Assembly: GCA_964494505.1 (NCBI GenBank)
Contig: CAZBRO010000019.1
Coordinates: 1 to 64,000 of the forward strand
Length of the DNA: 64,000 bases
Origin: CAIYRG01 sp964494505
Lineage (GTDB): Bacteria > Pseudomonadota > Alphaproteobacteria > Micropepsales > Micropepsaceae
Reading direction: 5' to 3'
The stretch's first letter is position 1, and the number at the start of each line of letters is the position of its first letter. Under the pieces are notes generated by a model. That model was not told the origin of the DNA. It saw only the letters and a list, made by a program, of their open reading frames with translations, and searched no databases. The position numbers were made by a program, and so were the translations under genes. This document shows positions 25,188-33,565 of the stretch, in pieces.

Positions 25188-26104
25188 CGGCCCTCGCCAT
25201 CGACGTGCACGGTCTGACCAAGCGCTTCGGGCGCAAGGTCGCCGTCGATCACATCGACATCGCCGTGCCGGAACGTCAGGTCTGGGGTTTCCTCGGGCCC
25301 AACGGCAGCGGCAAGACCACGACGATCCGGATGCTGTGCGGCCTGTTCAAGCCCGATGCCGGCCAAGGCACCTGCCTCGGCCATGACGTGCTGAAAGACC
25401 CCGGAGCGATCAAACGCGAGGTCGGCTACATGACCCAGCGCTTCAGCTTCTGGGAAGATCTGTCGATCCGCGAAAACCTGGAATTCGTGGCGCGGATCTA
25501 TGCGATTGCGAAGCGGAAGGAAAAGATCGACGCGACATTGGAAAGTCTTGGCCTCGCGGCGCGTCAGAATCAACTCGCGGGTGAATTGTCGGGCGGATGG
25601 AAGCAGCGCCTCGCGCTCGCTGCCTGCACGCTGCATGCGCCCAAGCTGCTCCTCCTCGACGAGCCGACGGCCGGCGTCGATCCCGAGGCGCGGCGCGAAT
25701 TCTGGGAACAAATCCACCATCTGAGCCAGGAAGGGCTCACCGTGCTCGTCAGCACCCATTACATGGACGAGGCCGAGCGCTGCGACCGTATCGTCTACAT
25801 CAATGCGGGCCATATCATCGCGCGCGGCACGGTCGGCGAGGTGATTGAACAATCCGGCCTCATCACCTTTCTCGTCGAAGGCAGCGATGTCCGGCAGTTC
25901 CTGCCGGAGCTGCAAGGCAAGCCCGGCGTCGAGCATGTGGCCTTCTTCGGCGCGGCGCTGCATGTCAGCGGCCACGACCGCGCGTTGCTCGAACAGACGG
26001 TTGCGCCGTTGCGCAATAGAGCCGGGGTCGATGTGAACGAACAGACGCCAAGCCTCGAAGACGTCTTCATCCACCTCCAGGGCGGCAAGAAGGACGCGCA
26101 ATGA
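25184..26104 (+). CDS. ABC exporter ATP-binding protein
   Basis: 306 residues, one nucleotide-binding domain. Walker A GPNGSGKTTT, signature ELSGGWKQRL, Walker B LLLLDEPTAGVD and H-loop STHYMDEAERC are intact. The C-terminal 80 residues form the regulatory tail common in drug exporters. E. coli YbhF carries two such domains in one chain; this protein has one, so it would act as a homodimer. Confidence 0.93.
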   Translation: MTALAIDVHGLTKRFGRKVAVDHIDIAVPERQVWGFLGPNGSGKTTTIRMLCGLFKPDAGQGTCLGHDVLKDPGAIKREVGYMTQRFSFWEDLSIRENLEFVARIYAIAKRKEKIDATLESLGLAARQNQLAGELSGGWKQRLALAACTLHAPKLLLLDEPTAGVDPEARREFWEQIHHLSQEGLTVLVSTHYMDEAERCDRIVYINAGHIIARGTVGEVIEQSGLITFLVEGSDVRQFLPELQGKPGVEHVAFFGAALHVSGHDRALLEQTVAPLRNRAGVDVNEQTPSLEDVFIHLQGGKKDAQ

Positions 26105-27234
26105 GCAGGGGAATTTCGCTCGGGCGGCTCTTTGCGATCCTGATGAAGGAATTCATCCAGATGCGCCGGGATCGCGGCACCTTCGCGGTGATGATCGGCG
26201 TTCCGGTCCTGCAGCTCTTCCTGTTCGGCTTCGCCATCAACACCGATCCGAGATATCTGCCGACCGCCATCCATGTCGCCGACGACAGCCGCTATGCCCG
26301 CTCCATTGCGGCGGCTCTGAAGAATTCGGAATATTTCGACATCGTGGCGGTTGCGCGTTCGCAAGCCGAAGGCGACCGCATGCTCGACGAGGGCCAGGTT
26401 TCCTTCGTCGTGACGATTCCGGTGAATTTCGCGCGCGATCTGATCCGGGGAATCAGTCCGGAGCTCTTGATCCAGGCCGATGCGAGCGATCCCTCGGCGG
26501 CTGCCAATGCGCTCGCCGCGATATCGCAGCTCGCGACGTCCGCGCTGAAGGACGATCTCGTGGGTCCGCTCGCTATCCGCGCGTCCCCGCCGCCCTTCAC
26601 CGCCATCGTCCAGCGCCGTTACAATCCCGAAGGGATCACCGCATACAACATCGTCCCGGGCCTCATCGCCGTGATTCTCACCATGACCATGGTGATGGTC
26701 ACGGCGGTCGCCATAACGCGGGAACGCGAGCGCGGCACGCTGGAGAATCTGCTCGCAATGCCGGTGCATCGTTTCGAGGTGATGCTGGGAAAAATCATTC
26801 CCTACGTGATGGTCGGCTATATCCAGCTATCCCTCATTCTGCTGGGCGCCCGTTTCATCTTCCATGTCCCGATGCTGGGCTCGCTTTCCCTCCTCATCGC
26901 CACGGCCGGCCTTTTCATCGCCGCCAATCTCGCGCTCGGCTTCACCATTTCCACGATTGCCACCACCCAGCTTCAGGCGATGCAGACGGCGGTGTTCTTT
27001 CTGATGCCGTCGATTCTGCTGTCGGGATTCGCGTTTCCGTTCCGTGGGATGCCGGTTTGGGCGCAATGGGTCGGGCAGGCGATACCGGCGACGTATTTCC
27101 TGCGCATCGTGCGCGGCATCTTGCTCAAAGGAAACAACTGGCCCGAGATCTGGCCCAATATCTGGCCGCTTCTGATCTTCCTCGCCGTGGTGGGAACGGT
27201 TGCACTTGTTCGCTACCGCACCACGCTGGATTGA
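26101..27234 (+). CDS. ABC-2 type exporter permease
   Basis: 377 residues. One N-terminal membrane helix, a large extracytoplasmic domain (about 45-180) and a cluster of five helices at the C-terminus, as in YbhS/YbhR. RERERGTLENLLAMP is the conserved coupling segment. Only one permease is encoded, unlike E. coli, so it should homodimerise. Last gene of the operon. Confidence 0.92.
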   Translation: MSRGISLGRLFAILMKEFIQMRRDRGTFAVMIGVPVLQLFLFGFAINTDPRYLPTAIHVADDSRYARSIAAALKNSEYFDIVAVARSQAEGDRMLDEGQVSFVVTIPVNFARDLIRGISPELLIQADASDPSAAANALAAISQLATSALKDDLVGPLAIRASPPPFTAIVQRRYNPEGITAYNIVPGLIAVILTMTMVMVTAVAITRERERGTLENLLAMPVHRFEVMLGKIIPYVMVGYIQLSLILLGARFIFHVPMLGSLSLLIATAGLFIAANLALGFTISTIATTQLQAMQTAVFFLMPSILLSGFAFPFRGMPVWAQWVGQAIPATYFLRIVRGILLKGNNWPEIWPNIWPLLIFLAVVGTVALVRYRTTLD

Positions 27235-27332
27235 GCGTTATCGTAATATACCTGTAATAACAATAGCTTATGACTGCGTTAAGCTGCGGCTTGTTTGGGC
27301 TTGTGGCCCATCGGCGTGAAGCGTATTTTCCG

Positions 27333-27368
27333 CCGCCTTTCGGGGAGAGCAACCTTCCCGAAAGGCGG
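27333..27368 (+). other. Strong hairpin between the exporter operon and kup
   Basis: CCGCCTTTCGGG and its exact complement, 12-bp stem with a 12-base loop. It lies 100 bases after the permease stop and 77 before the kup start. No T-run. It may be a kup leader structure or a weak transcription barrier. Confidence 0.5.
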
Positions 27369-27444
27369 GACGTTGTAAGGACGATCCTGACCTTGGGCCC
27401 TTGGGCCGCAGCCGGTATCGAATGATCCGCGAGCAGTATCTCCC

Positions 27445-29373
27445 GTGAACCTGATGTCGAGGACCGAGGCCGCGCGCGGCCGTGGCGGGGCATCGCTCGT
27501 GAGCGGGGCCGCGTGGCGCAAACGCCAAGCCTGGCTCACGCTGGGCGCCCTCGGTGTCGTCTATGGCGACATCGGCACCAGTCCGCTCTACGCGGTGCGC
27601 CAATCGGTGCTGGCGACCGGCGGGCAGATGCCGATGCGGGGCGCCGTGCTGGGCGCGATTTCCCTGATCTTCTGGTCTTTGATCGTCGTGGTGACGATCA
27701 AATACGTCATGTTCGTGCTCAGGGCCGACAACAAGGGTGAAGGCGGTGTGCTTGCACTGGCGTCGCTGGCCCATCGGTCGCCCGGCCTGTCGCGCCGCAT
27801 GAAATCCCTGATCGGGTTTGCCGCGGTTGCCGGGCTCGCCCTCTTCTTCGGCGACGGGATGCTGACTCCGGCGATTTCGGTACTCTCCGCCGTCGAGGGC
27901 CTGAAGCTGGAACAGCCGGCGTTTGGGCCGCTGGTGCTCCCGATCACGCTGGCGATCCTGTTGGGACTGTTTCTCATTCAGAACCGCGGCACCGGGCGCA
28001 TTGGGCGGCTGTTCGGACCGATCGTGCTGCTCTGGCTCCTGGTGATCGGGCTATTCGGCTTGCGCTCGATTCTGATGACGCCGGAGATCCTGATCGCGCT
28101 CAATCCGTGGTACGGCATTTATCTCTTCGTCGCCGAACCGTGGACGGCGTTCGTGGCGCTCGGCTCGGTGGTCCTGACCGTCACCGGCGTGGAAGCGCTT
28201 TACGCGGATATGGGCCATTTCGGACGCACCGCGATTCGCCTCGGCTGGCTCGCGATATCGCTTCCCGCGCTGGTGCTGAACTATCTTGGCCAGGGCGCGA
28301 TTTTGCTGCGCGATCCCCAGGCGCTTGCCAATCCGTTCTATGCGCTTGCCCCGCCGGGGTTTCATTATGCGCTGGTGGCGCTCGCGACCGTCGCCACCAT
28401 CATCGCAAGTCAGGCGGTGATCTCGGGAGTGTTCTCGATCGTGCGCCAAGCGGTGCAACTCAGCCAATTGCCGCGCATGGAAATCCGCCACACATCGGCG
28501 ACCGATTACGGCCAGATCTATGTTCCGCGCGCCAACACGCTGATGCTGTTCGGCGTCGCCGCGATCGTTCTGATTTACAAGAACTCGGATGCGCTGGCCG
28601 CCGCCTACGGCATGGCAGTTACCGGCATCATGGCGATCACCACGCTCCTCGCGCTGATCGTGGCCATCAATCAATGGCACTGGAAACCGTTCTGGCTGTT
28701 CGTGCTGTTCGGGCTCTTCCTGACGGTCGATCTTGCATTCCTCTCCGCCTCCTCGCTCAAGCTGGTCGAAGGCGCATGGCTTCCTATCGCGATTGCCGTC
28801 GCCGTCTTCATTTTGATGGAGACTTGGCGTGCGGGACGCCGCCTGCTGCTGGAGAAGGCCTATGGCGGGGGCATTTCCACCGACCGCTTCCTCGAACGCG
28901 CCGACAAGACTCCGATCCGGGTCGCCGGCACCGCGATTTTCATTACGCCCCGGCTGGACGAAGTGCCGGGCTCGCTGCTGCACAATCTCAAGCACAATCA
29001 GGTGCTGCATGAGCGCGTGATCTTCCTGCGGGTGAACACGCAGGATGTGCCCTTTGTGTCGCCGGAGAAGCGGCTGACCGTGAACAAGCTCGGCAAGGGC
29101 TTCTACACGGTGGAGGTGCATTTCGGTTTCTTCCAGAGTCCGGATGTGCCCGCAGCGTTGGAAGGCGCCCGCGCCTATGGGCTCGCGCTCGACCTCGACG
29201 CGACGACATTCTTCATCCGGCGCGAGACGCTGGTGCCGGCGCGAACCTCCGATCTGCCGCTATGGCAGCGAAAGCTGTTCATCAAGCTCTATGCGTCCGC
29301 GTTGGAGGCGGCCCAGTTCTATCGCCTGCCGCCTGGACGCGTGGTGGAATTGGGCTCGCAGACGGAAATTTGA
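27445..29373 (+). CDS. kup: KUP family potassium uptake protein
   Basis: Proton-coupled potassium importer. 642 residues. Starts with the family's hallmark LTLGALGVVYGDIGTSPLYA, then about twelve membrane helices up to residue 450, then a cytosolic domain (IFITPRLDEVPGSLLHNLKHN). GTG 27445 is used; ATG 27454 is an alternative and neither has a clear ribosome binding site. Followed by a type A palindrome and a convergent methyltransferase gene. Confidence 0.93.
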   Translation: MNLMSRTEAARGRGGASLVSGAAWRKRQAWLTLGALGVVYGDIGTSPLYAVRQSVLATGGQMPMRGAVLGAISLIFWSLIVVVTIKYVMFVLRADNKGEGGVLALASLAHRSPGLSRRMKSLIGFAAVAGLALFFGDGMLTPAISVLSAVEGLKLEQPAFGPLVLPITLAILLGLFLIQNRGTGRIGRLFGPIVLLWLLVIGLFGLRSILMTPEILIALNPWYGIYLFVAEPWTAFVALGSVVLTVTGVEALYADMGHFGRTAIRLGWLAISLPALVLNYLGQGAILLRDPQALANPFYALAPPGFHYALVALATVATIIASQAVISGVFSIVRQAVQLSQLPRMEIRHTSATDYGQIYVPRANTLMLFGVAAIVLIYKNSDALAAAYGMAVTGIMAITTLLALIVAINQWHWKPFWLFVLFGLFLTVDLAFLSASSLKLVEGAWLPIAIAVAVFILMETWRAGRRLLLEKAYGGGISTDRFLERADKTPIRVAGTAIFITPRLDEVPGSLLHNLKHNQVLHERVIFLRVNTQDVPFVSPEKRLTVNKLGKGFYTVEVHFGFFQSPDVPAALEGARAYGLALDLDATTFFIRRETLVPARTSDLPLWQRKLFIKLYASALEAAQFYRLPPGRVVELGSQTEI

Positions 29374-29376
29374 AAC

Positions 29377-29418
29377 GCGAATAGCAAGCAGCTTTGTTAT
29401 TCGCTATTCGCTATTCGC
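29377..29418. repeat. Type A palindrome, copy 2
   Basis: GCGAATAGC at 29377-29385 is complementary to GCTATTCGC, which occurs twice with overlap at 29403-29418. It fills the gap between convergent kup and the methyltransferase gene, the position of a two-way terminator. Confidence 0.75.
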
Positions 29419-29424
29419 CCTTAC

Positions 29425-30609
29425 CTACTCCACCGCATACGCCAGCGTTTTGAGATACGCCGTTTCGGGCAACATCGGGTGCACCGGATGATCGGCGCTC
29501 GCCCCCGATTCCCGGATCAGCGCCGCGCTGCGGTGCGCGCGGGAGAGGCCGGCCGCGCATTCGACCGAGAAACGCTCGGCCGGCATATTGTGCGAACACG
29601 AGGCCAGCATCAGGAAACCACCCGGCGCCACGAGGCCGGCCGAAAGCCGTGCCAGCCGGCGATAGGCGCGGGCGGCTGCTTCCAGGTCTTTGCGCGATGG
29701 CGCAAAGGGCGGCGGATCGCACACCACGATGTCGAAGCGTTCCGGCGCGTTGGAAAGCCGCTCCAATTCCTCGAACACATCGCATTTCACGAAGCGGCAT
29801 TTCTCGCCGGCGCCGTTCGCGGTCGCCGCTTCGCGCGCGAGCACCAGCGCCGGTTCGGATGAATCCAGCCCCGCCACTTCGCGGGCCCCCCGCACAGCCG
29901 CAAGCACGCCGAACCCGCCGCTGTAGCAATAGGCATCGAGCATCCGCGCGCCCTTTGCCAGCGACGCGATGAAGGCGCGGTTTAGCCGCTGGTCGTAATA
30001 CCAGCCTGATTTCTGACCCGCGCTCGGATCGGCGAAATAAACAACGCCGTTCTCCTCGACGCGCATGCGTTCGGGCGACGCCCCTTTCGCCGTGCGCACA
30101 TATGAGTCGAGCCCTTCGAGTGCACGCGCCGCTGAATCGTTGCGCAGGATCACATTTTCCGGTGCAATCACCGCATCGAGCGCTGACAGCAATTCGCCGG
30201 TGAGGCGTTCCATGCCGGCGGTCGTGATCTGCACCACGCAGGTCTCGCCGAAGCGGTCGATGACGAGACCCGGGAGGCCGTCGCCTTCCGCATGGACCAG
30301 CCGATAGAAGGGCGCCTCGAAGAAGCGTTCGCGCAGCGCGCGGGCCCGCCGCAATTTCGCGGCGAAGAAGTCCACGCCGATCTCCGCGTCGGGCGGCGCC
30401 AGCAGCCGCACCGCGATCAGGCTCTTGGGGTTGAAATACCCCGTGCCGAGCACCGTTCCGTCCTCGGCCGCGAGCCCCACCAGCGTGCCGGGCTGAAGCG
30501 CCTTGACGCGCTCGTCCATCGCGATCTCGTTGGAGAACACCCACGGCGCGCCGGCGCGGGCGCGGCGGCCTTCGCGGGTTTTCAAGCGAATCACTGGACG
30601 TTTTGTCAA
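29425..30609 (-). CDS. Class I SAM-dependent rRNA methyltransferase (RlmI-like)
   Basis: 394 residues. N-terminal PUA domain (VIRLKTREGRRARAGAPWVF) for RNA binding, a middle domain, then a Rossmann methyltransferase with LDAYCYSGGFGVLAA and the catalytic DPPPFAPSRK. The family methylates cytosine-5 of 23S rRNA; the target base here is inferred. Convergent with kup. Confidence 0.88.
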   Translation of the reverse strand: MTKRPVIRLKTREGRRARAGAPWVFSNEIAMDERVKALQPGTLVGLAAEDGTVLGTGYFNPKSLIAVRLLAPPDAEIGVDFFAAKLRRARALRERFFEAPFYRLVHAEGDGLPGLVIDRFGETCVVQITTAGMERLTGELLSALDAVIAPENVILRNDSAARALEGLDSYVRTAKGASPERMRVEENGVVYFADPSAGQKSGWYYDQRLNRAFIASLAKGARMLDAYCYSGGFGVLAAVRGAREVAGLDSSEPALVLAREAATANGAGEKCRFVKCDVFEELERLSNAPERFDIVVCDPPPFAPSRKDLEAAARAYRRLARLSAGLVAPGGFLMLASCSHNMPAERFSVECAAGLSRAHRSAALIRESGASADHPVHPMLPETAYLKTLAYAVE

Positions 30610-30620
30610 AGGGGTGCCGT

Positions 30621-30650
30621 TTGCCTCAGGCGTTCGCGCCTTGATATAGA
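30621..30650 (+). promoter_or_regulatory. Possible promoter upstream of 30682 gene
   Basis: TTGCCT (30621-30626), 18 bases, TATAGA (30645-30650). Weak match; included because the gene must have its own promoter here. Confidence 0.3.
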
Positions 30651-30681
30651 GGGACAGGGTCTGTGGGAAGCGAGGACGGGA

Positions 30682-31524
30682 ATGGGGTCGCGCATCTTCG
30701 CTGCTTGCGTGCTGGGCGTCCTGTCATTTTCGGCCGCGAGTTCCACCGCTGCGGATGTCCAATCCGCTCCTGATTTTTCCGGCGTCTGGACGCGCACCTG
30801 GAAAGTTCCGGGCACCTTCGATCCGCCGCCCTCCGGCCAGGGGCCGGTGATGACCGATCCCGCCCATCCGCACAATTCGCGCACCGCCGACAGCGGCGCG
30901 ATCAATTACGCGATTGCCGGCGATCCCTGGGTGGCCGATCTTTCCAACCCGATCCTGAAACCCGAAACCCGCGAGGCGCTGAAGAAGATCGCGGAACAGG
31001 AACTCAAGAGCAATCCGCATCTGGAGCTTTCCACCATGTGTTCGCCGCCGGGCGTGCCGGAAGTTCTGAATTTGCGCGACGACATGCAGATGCTGCAATC
31101 GGTGAACGAGGTGGTGATCCTCTATTCGCGCGATCATTGGGCGCGGCATGTTTATTTGAACCGTCCGCATACGTCCGATCCGGGCCACACCTGGTTCGGC
31201 GAATCCGTCGGCCGCTATGAGGGCGATACGCTTGTGGTCGATACCATCGGCGAGAACGACAAGACCCACGCCGACCGCTTCGGCACGCCCCATTCGGGCG
31301 CGATCCACGTGGTCGAGCGTTATTCGCTGACGCCGGACAGGAAGCGGCTGAACGTGCTCGTCACGGTGGAGGATCCCGGCGCTTTCACCAAGCCGTGGTC
31401 GGCGCGCGCCGATTACAAGCCCGACGATTGGTTCTTCGAGGAAAACGTCTGCGCCGAGAACAACCGCCCCACGGGTCCGGCGTTCGAAATTCCCATTCCC
31501 ATCGCAGAGAAACCCGAATTCTGA
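30682..31524 (+). CDS. Secreted protein of uncharacterised family
   Basis: 280 residues with a Sec signal ending at SSTAAD. The mature region repeats a theme seen in many Acidobacteria and Caulobacter-like genomes: DFSGVWTR at the start, WFGESVGRYEGDTLVVDT and HVVERYSLTPDRKRL later, often with a DUF6152 protein nearby, as here at 33110. Four Cys, no catalytic motif recognised. ATG 30682 has GAGGAC upstream. Confidence 0.72.
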   Translation: MGSRIFAACVLGVLSFSAASSTAADVQSAPDFSGVWTRTWKVPGTFDPPPSGQGPVMTDPAHPHNSRTADSGAINYAIAGDPWVADLSNPILKPETREALKKIAEQELKSNPHLELSTMCSPPGVPEVLNLRDDMQMLQSVNEVVILYSRDHWARHVYLNRPHTSDPGHTWFGESVGRYEGDTLVVDTIGENDKTHADRFGTPHSGAIHVVERYSLTPDRKRLNVLVTVEDPGAFTKPWSARADYKPDDWFFEENVCAENNRPTGPAFEIPIPIAEKPEF

Positions 31525-31526
31525 GC

Positions 31527-31994
31527 ATGAACACGCGTCCGCCGCTCCCGCCTTTCACCGCCGAAACCGCCGCCAAAAAAGCCCGCATGGCGGAAGATGC
31601 CTGGAACACGCGCGATCCCGCGCGTGTGGCCGGTGCGTATACGGAGGATAGCCGCTGGCGCAACCGCAGCGAATTTTTCGAAGGCCGCGCCGCAATCGTC
31701 GAATTCCTCAAACGCAAATGGGCGGAGGAACAAGACTACCGCCTGATCAAGGAAGTCTGGGCTTTTCACGGAAACCACATCGCGGTGCGCTTTCAGTATG
31801 AGTGGCATGATGATGCCGGAAACTGGTTCCGCTCTTACGGCAACGAGCAGTGGGAGTTTGACGAGGCGGGACTGATGCGCCGGCGCGAGGCCAGCATCAA
31901 CGATGTGGCCATCGCGGAATCGGAGCGCAAATTCCACTGGCCGCCCGGCCCGCGCCCGGCGGACCACCCGGGGCTGACGGAATTGGGGATGTAG
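31527..31994 (+). CDS. Nuclear transport factor 2-like protein (DUF1348 type)
   Basis: 155 residues of SnoaL/NTF2-like fold with the family phrase AYTEDSRWRNRSEFFEGR and KRKWAEEQDYRLIKEVWAF, ending in HWPPGPRPADHPGLTELGM. Found widely next to oxidoreductases; function unknown. Starts two bases after the 30682 gene stop, so in the same operon. Confidence 0.85.
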   Translation: MNTRPPLPPFTAETAAKKARMAEDAWNTRDPARVAGAYTEDSRWRNRSEFFEGRAAIVEFLKRKWAEEQDYRLIKEVWAFHGNHIAVRFQYEWHDDAGNWFRSYGNEQWEFDEAGLMRRREASINDVAIAESERKFHWPPGPRPADHPGLTELGM

Positions 31995-32008
31995 CGCCCG
32001 CAGCTCTT

Positions 32009-32054
32009 TCCTCCCCCTTTTACGGGGGATGTCGCCCGAAAGGGCCGGAGGGGG
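32009..32054. repeat. Type B palindrome between convergent genes
   Basis: TCCTCCCCC arm at 32009-32017, an inner CCCGAAAGGG hairpin and a CCGGAGGGGG arm at 32045-32054. It sits between the NTF2-like stop and the 2OG oxygenase stop. Confidence 0.6.
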
Positions 32055-32056
32055 CA

Positions 32057-32977
32057 TCACGACGGGCGGGCGCGCATCCATTGCGAGAGCAGCCATTTCT
32101 CGCCGCGAATTGTCGGCAAGCCCGCATGCCGCGTGCGTCCATCGACGCTGCCGTCCGGCTCCACGTTCCAGAAGAACAGCCCGCTCCCCTTCCGCCCTTT
32201 CCAGGCTTTGCCAAGCTCGGGAAAATCGGTCTGGCCGCCTTCGTAATCCTCGTTGAGGGCGATGAGAAACGTCAGCACGCGCTGGCCTCGCATGGCTACA
32301 TCCTTGGCGTGGCCGGGTTTGGCGGTGTCGAGAAAATCGAAATGGGGCAGGAATTCCTCGCCCGGCCTGTAGTGCAGCACCGCCGTCGATTCCAATCCTT
32401 GCAGCGGCAGTTCGGCCGCCGCCGCCATGCGCGTGCGCAGCGCGATCAGCAAAAGATCGCTGTCGTCCCATTGGAAATAGCAGGCGCTGTTGGTGCGCAC
32501 CTGTTCGACGCGCTGCTTGCCGGTGTCGTGGTCGTAGACTTCGGCCGGCGCGAGTTTCGGCTTGGCGCGTGCGATCAGCCAATCGCACAGCTCCGGCGAG
32601 GCGATGTTCTCCACCGTCGCGATTCGCGGCGCTGCGGAGACGATTAGCCGGCGCGGAGGCGTTACCCAGGCGCGCACATCGACGGCCCGGCGCAAATCGC
32701 CCCATGCTGCCTCGATGGGCTCGCCTGCGGCGATTCTCCCCGAAAGCGCCCAATCGCCGGAAAGTGCGGCGAGTTCGGCCTGCGCAAGCCGGTGTCCGAG
32801 CGCCGCCGCGCGCTCCAGATGGCCGAGCGCGGCGTTCCAGTCCGGCGGCGTGCCGGCGCCCTCGGCGGCATAGACCGCCTGGGTATGGGCCCTTGCGGCT
32901 GCATCGGCGCCTTCCGCCGCTTTTGGCACCTCGCCCGGTTTGGCCGTGTTCTCCTGCATGGGCCGAATATGCCCCAT
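32057..32977 (-). CDS. 2-oxoglutarate/Fe(II) oxygenase, prolyl-4-hydroxylase-like
   Basis: 306 residues. N-terminal half has Ala-rich helical repeats; the P4Hc domain (about 120-305) shows the HxD...H iron triad: PHFDFL, then a distal RHAGLP with the 2OG-binding Lys/Arg in EKWLLSQW. The RHAGLPTIRGEKWLL phrase is typical of bacterial P4H. No signal peptide. Start at 32977; an ATG at 32959 is also possible. Confidence 0.82.
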   Translation of the reverse strand: MGHIRPMQENTAKPGEVPKAAEGADAAARAHTQAVYAAEGAGTPPDWNAALGHLERAAALGHRLAQAELAALSGDWALSGRIAAGEPIEAAWGDLRRAVDVRAWVTPPRRLIVSAAPRIATVENIASPELCDWLIARAKPKLAPAEVYDHDTGKQRVEQVRTNSACYFQWDDSDLLLIALRTRMAAAAELPLQGLESTAVLHYRPGEEFLPHFDFLDTAKPGHAKDVAMRGQRVLTFLIALNEDYEGGQTDFPELGKAWKGRKGSGLFFWNVEPDGSVDGRTRHAGLPTIRGEKWLLSQWMRARPS

Positions 32978-33051
32978 TCTTCAGGCGGATGACACGCGGG
33001 CTCGGGGGCCGAAGCCTCTTTCGGCCCGGCCTTTGCGCCATATCAAAATGG

Positions 33052-33067
33052 CTTACAGCGGTGTAAG
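33052..33067. promoter_or_regulatory. Operator-like palindrome upstream of DUF6152
   Basis: CTTACA GCGG TGTAAG, perfect 6-bp arms with 4-base centre, 42 bases before the DUF6152 ATG. The spacing resembles TetR-type operators; no regulator is adjacent. Confidence 0.35.
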
Positions 33068-33109
33068 ATATGAAGAGTTCGGGGCAATTGCCCAAAAAGG
33101 AGTCCCGAG

Positions 33110-33487
33110 ATGCGAAAAGCTCTCCTCTTGACGTCGATGGTGGTGCTCGGACTTGCGGCGGGCGGTATTGGGACGATTGGCCCGGCTTCGGCCCATCACT
33201 CCTTTGCGCTGTTCGACGAATCCAAGCTTGTGACGCTGGAAGGCACGGTCAAGAAGTTCGATTGGACCAACCCCCACAGCTGGATCACCTTCGAGGTGAT
33301 CGGCTCGCGCAATGTTGCCGAGGAATGGCAGATCGAGCTGCCCTCGGCAGGGGCGCTCGCGCGCGAAGGGTGGAACAAGAACTACCTGAAAGTCGGCGAG
33401 AAGCTGGTCCTGCACGTCAATCCCCTCAAGGACGGGCGCAAGGGCGGCAGCCTCGCGAGCTTCAACGCCAACGGACACAACGACTAA
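33110..33487 (+). CDS. DUF6152 family secreted protein
   Basis: 125 residues with a Sec signal (residues 1 to about 26) cut before HHSFALFD. The mature domain has the DUF6152 signature AHHSFALFDESKLVTLEGTV then DWTNPHSW. It may bind a metal through the conserved His pair. AAGGAG precedes the ATG. Lies before an NHL protein gene, same direction. Confidence 0.82.
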   Translation: MRKALLLTSMVVLGLAAGGIGTIGPASAHHSFALFDESKLVTLEGTVKKFDWTNPHSWITFEVIGSRNVAEEWQIELPSAGALAREGWNKNYLKVGEKLVLHVNPLKDGRKGGSLASFNANGHND

Positions 33488-33565
33488 GTTCCGAAGCGGT
33501 GTATCTTCCAACACGCTGCTGATAATCTCCCCGCCGGTTCAATAGATTGCGGGGAGAGGAAACGC

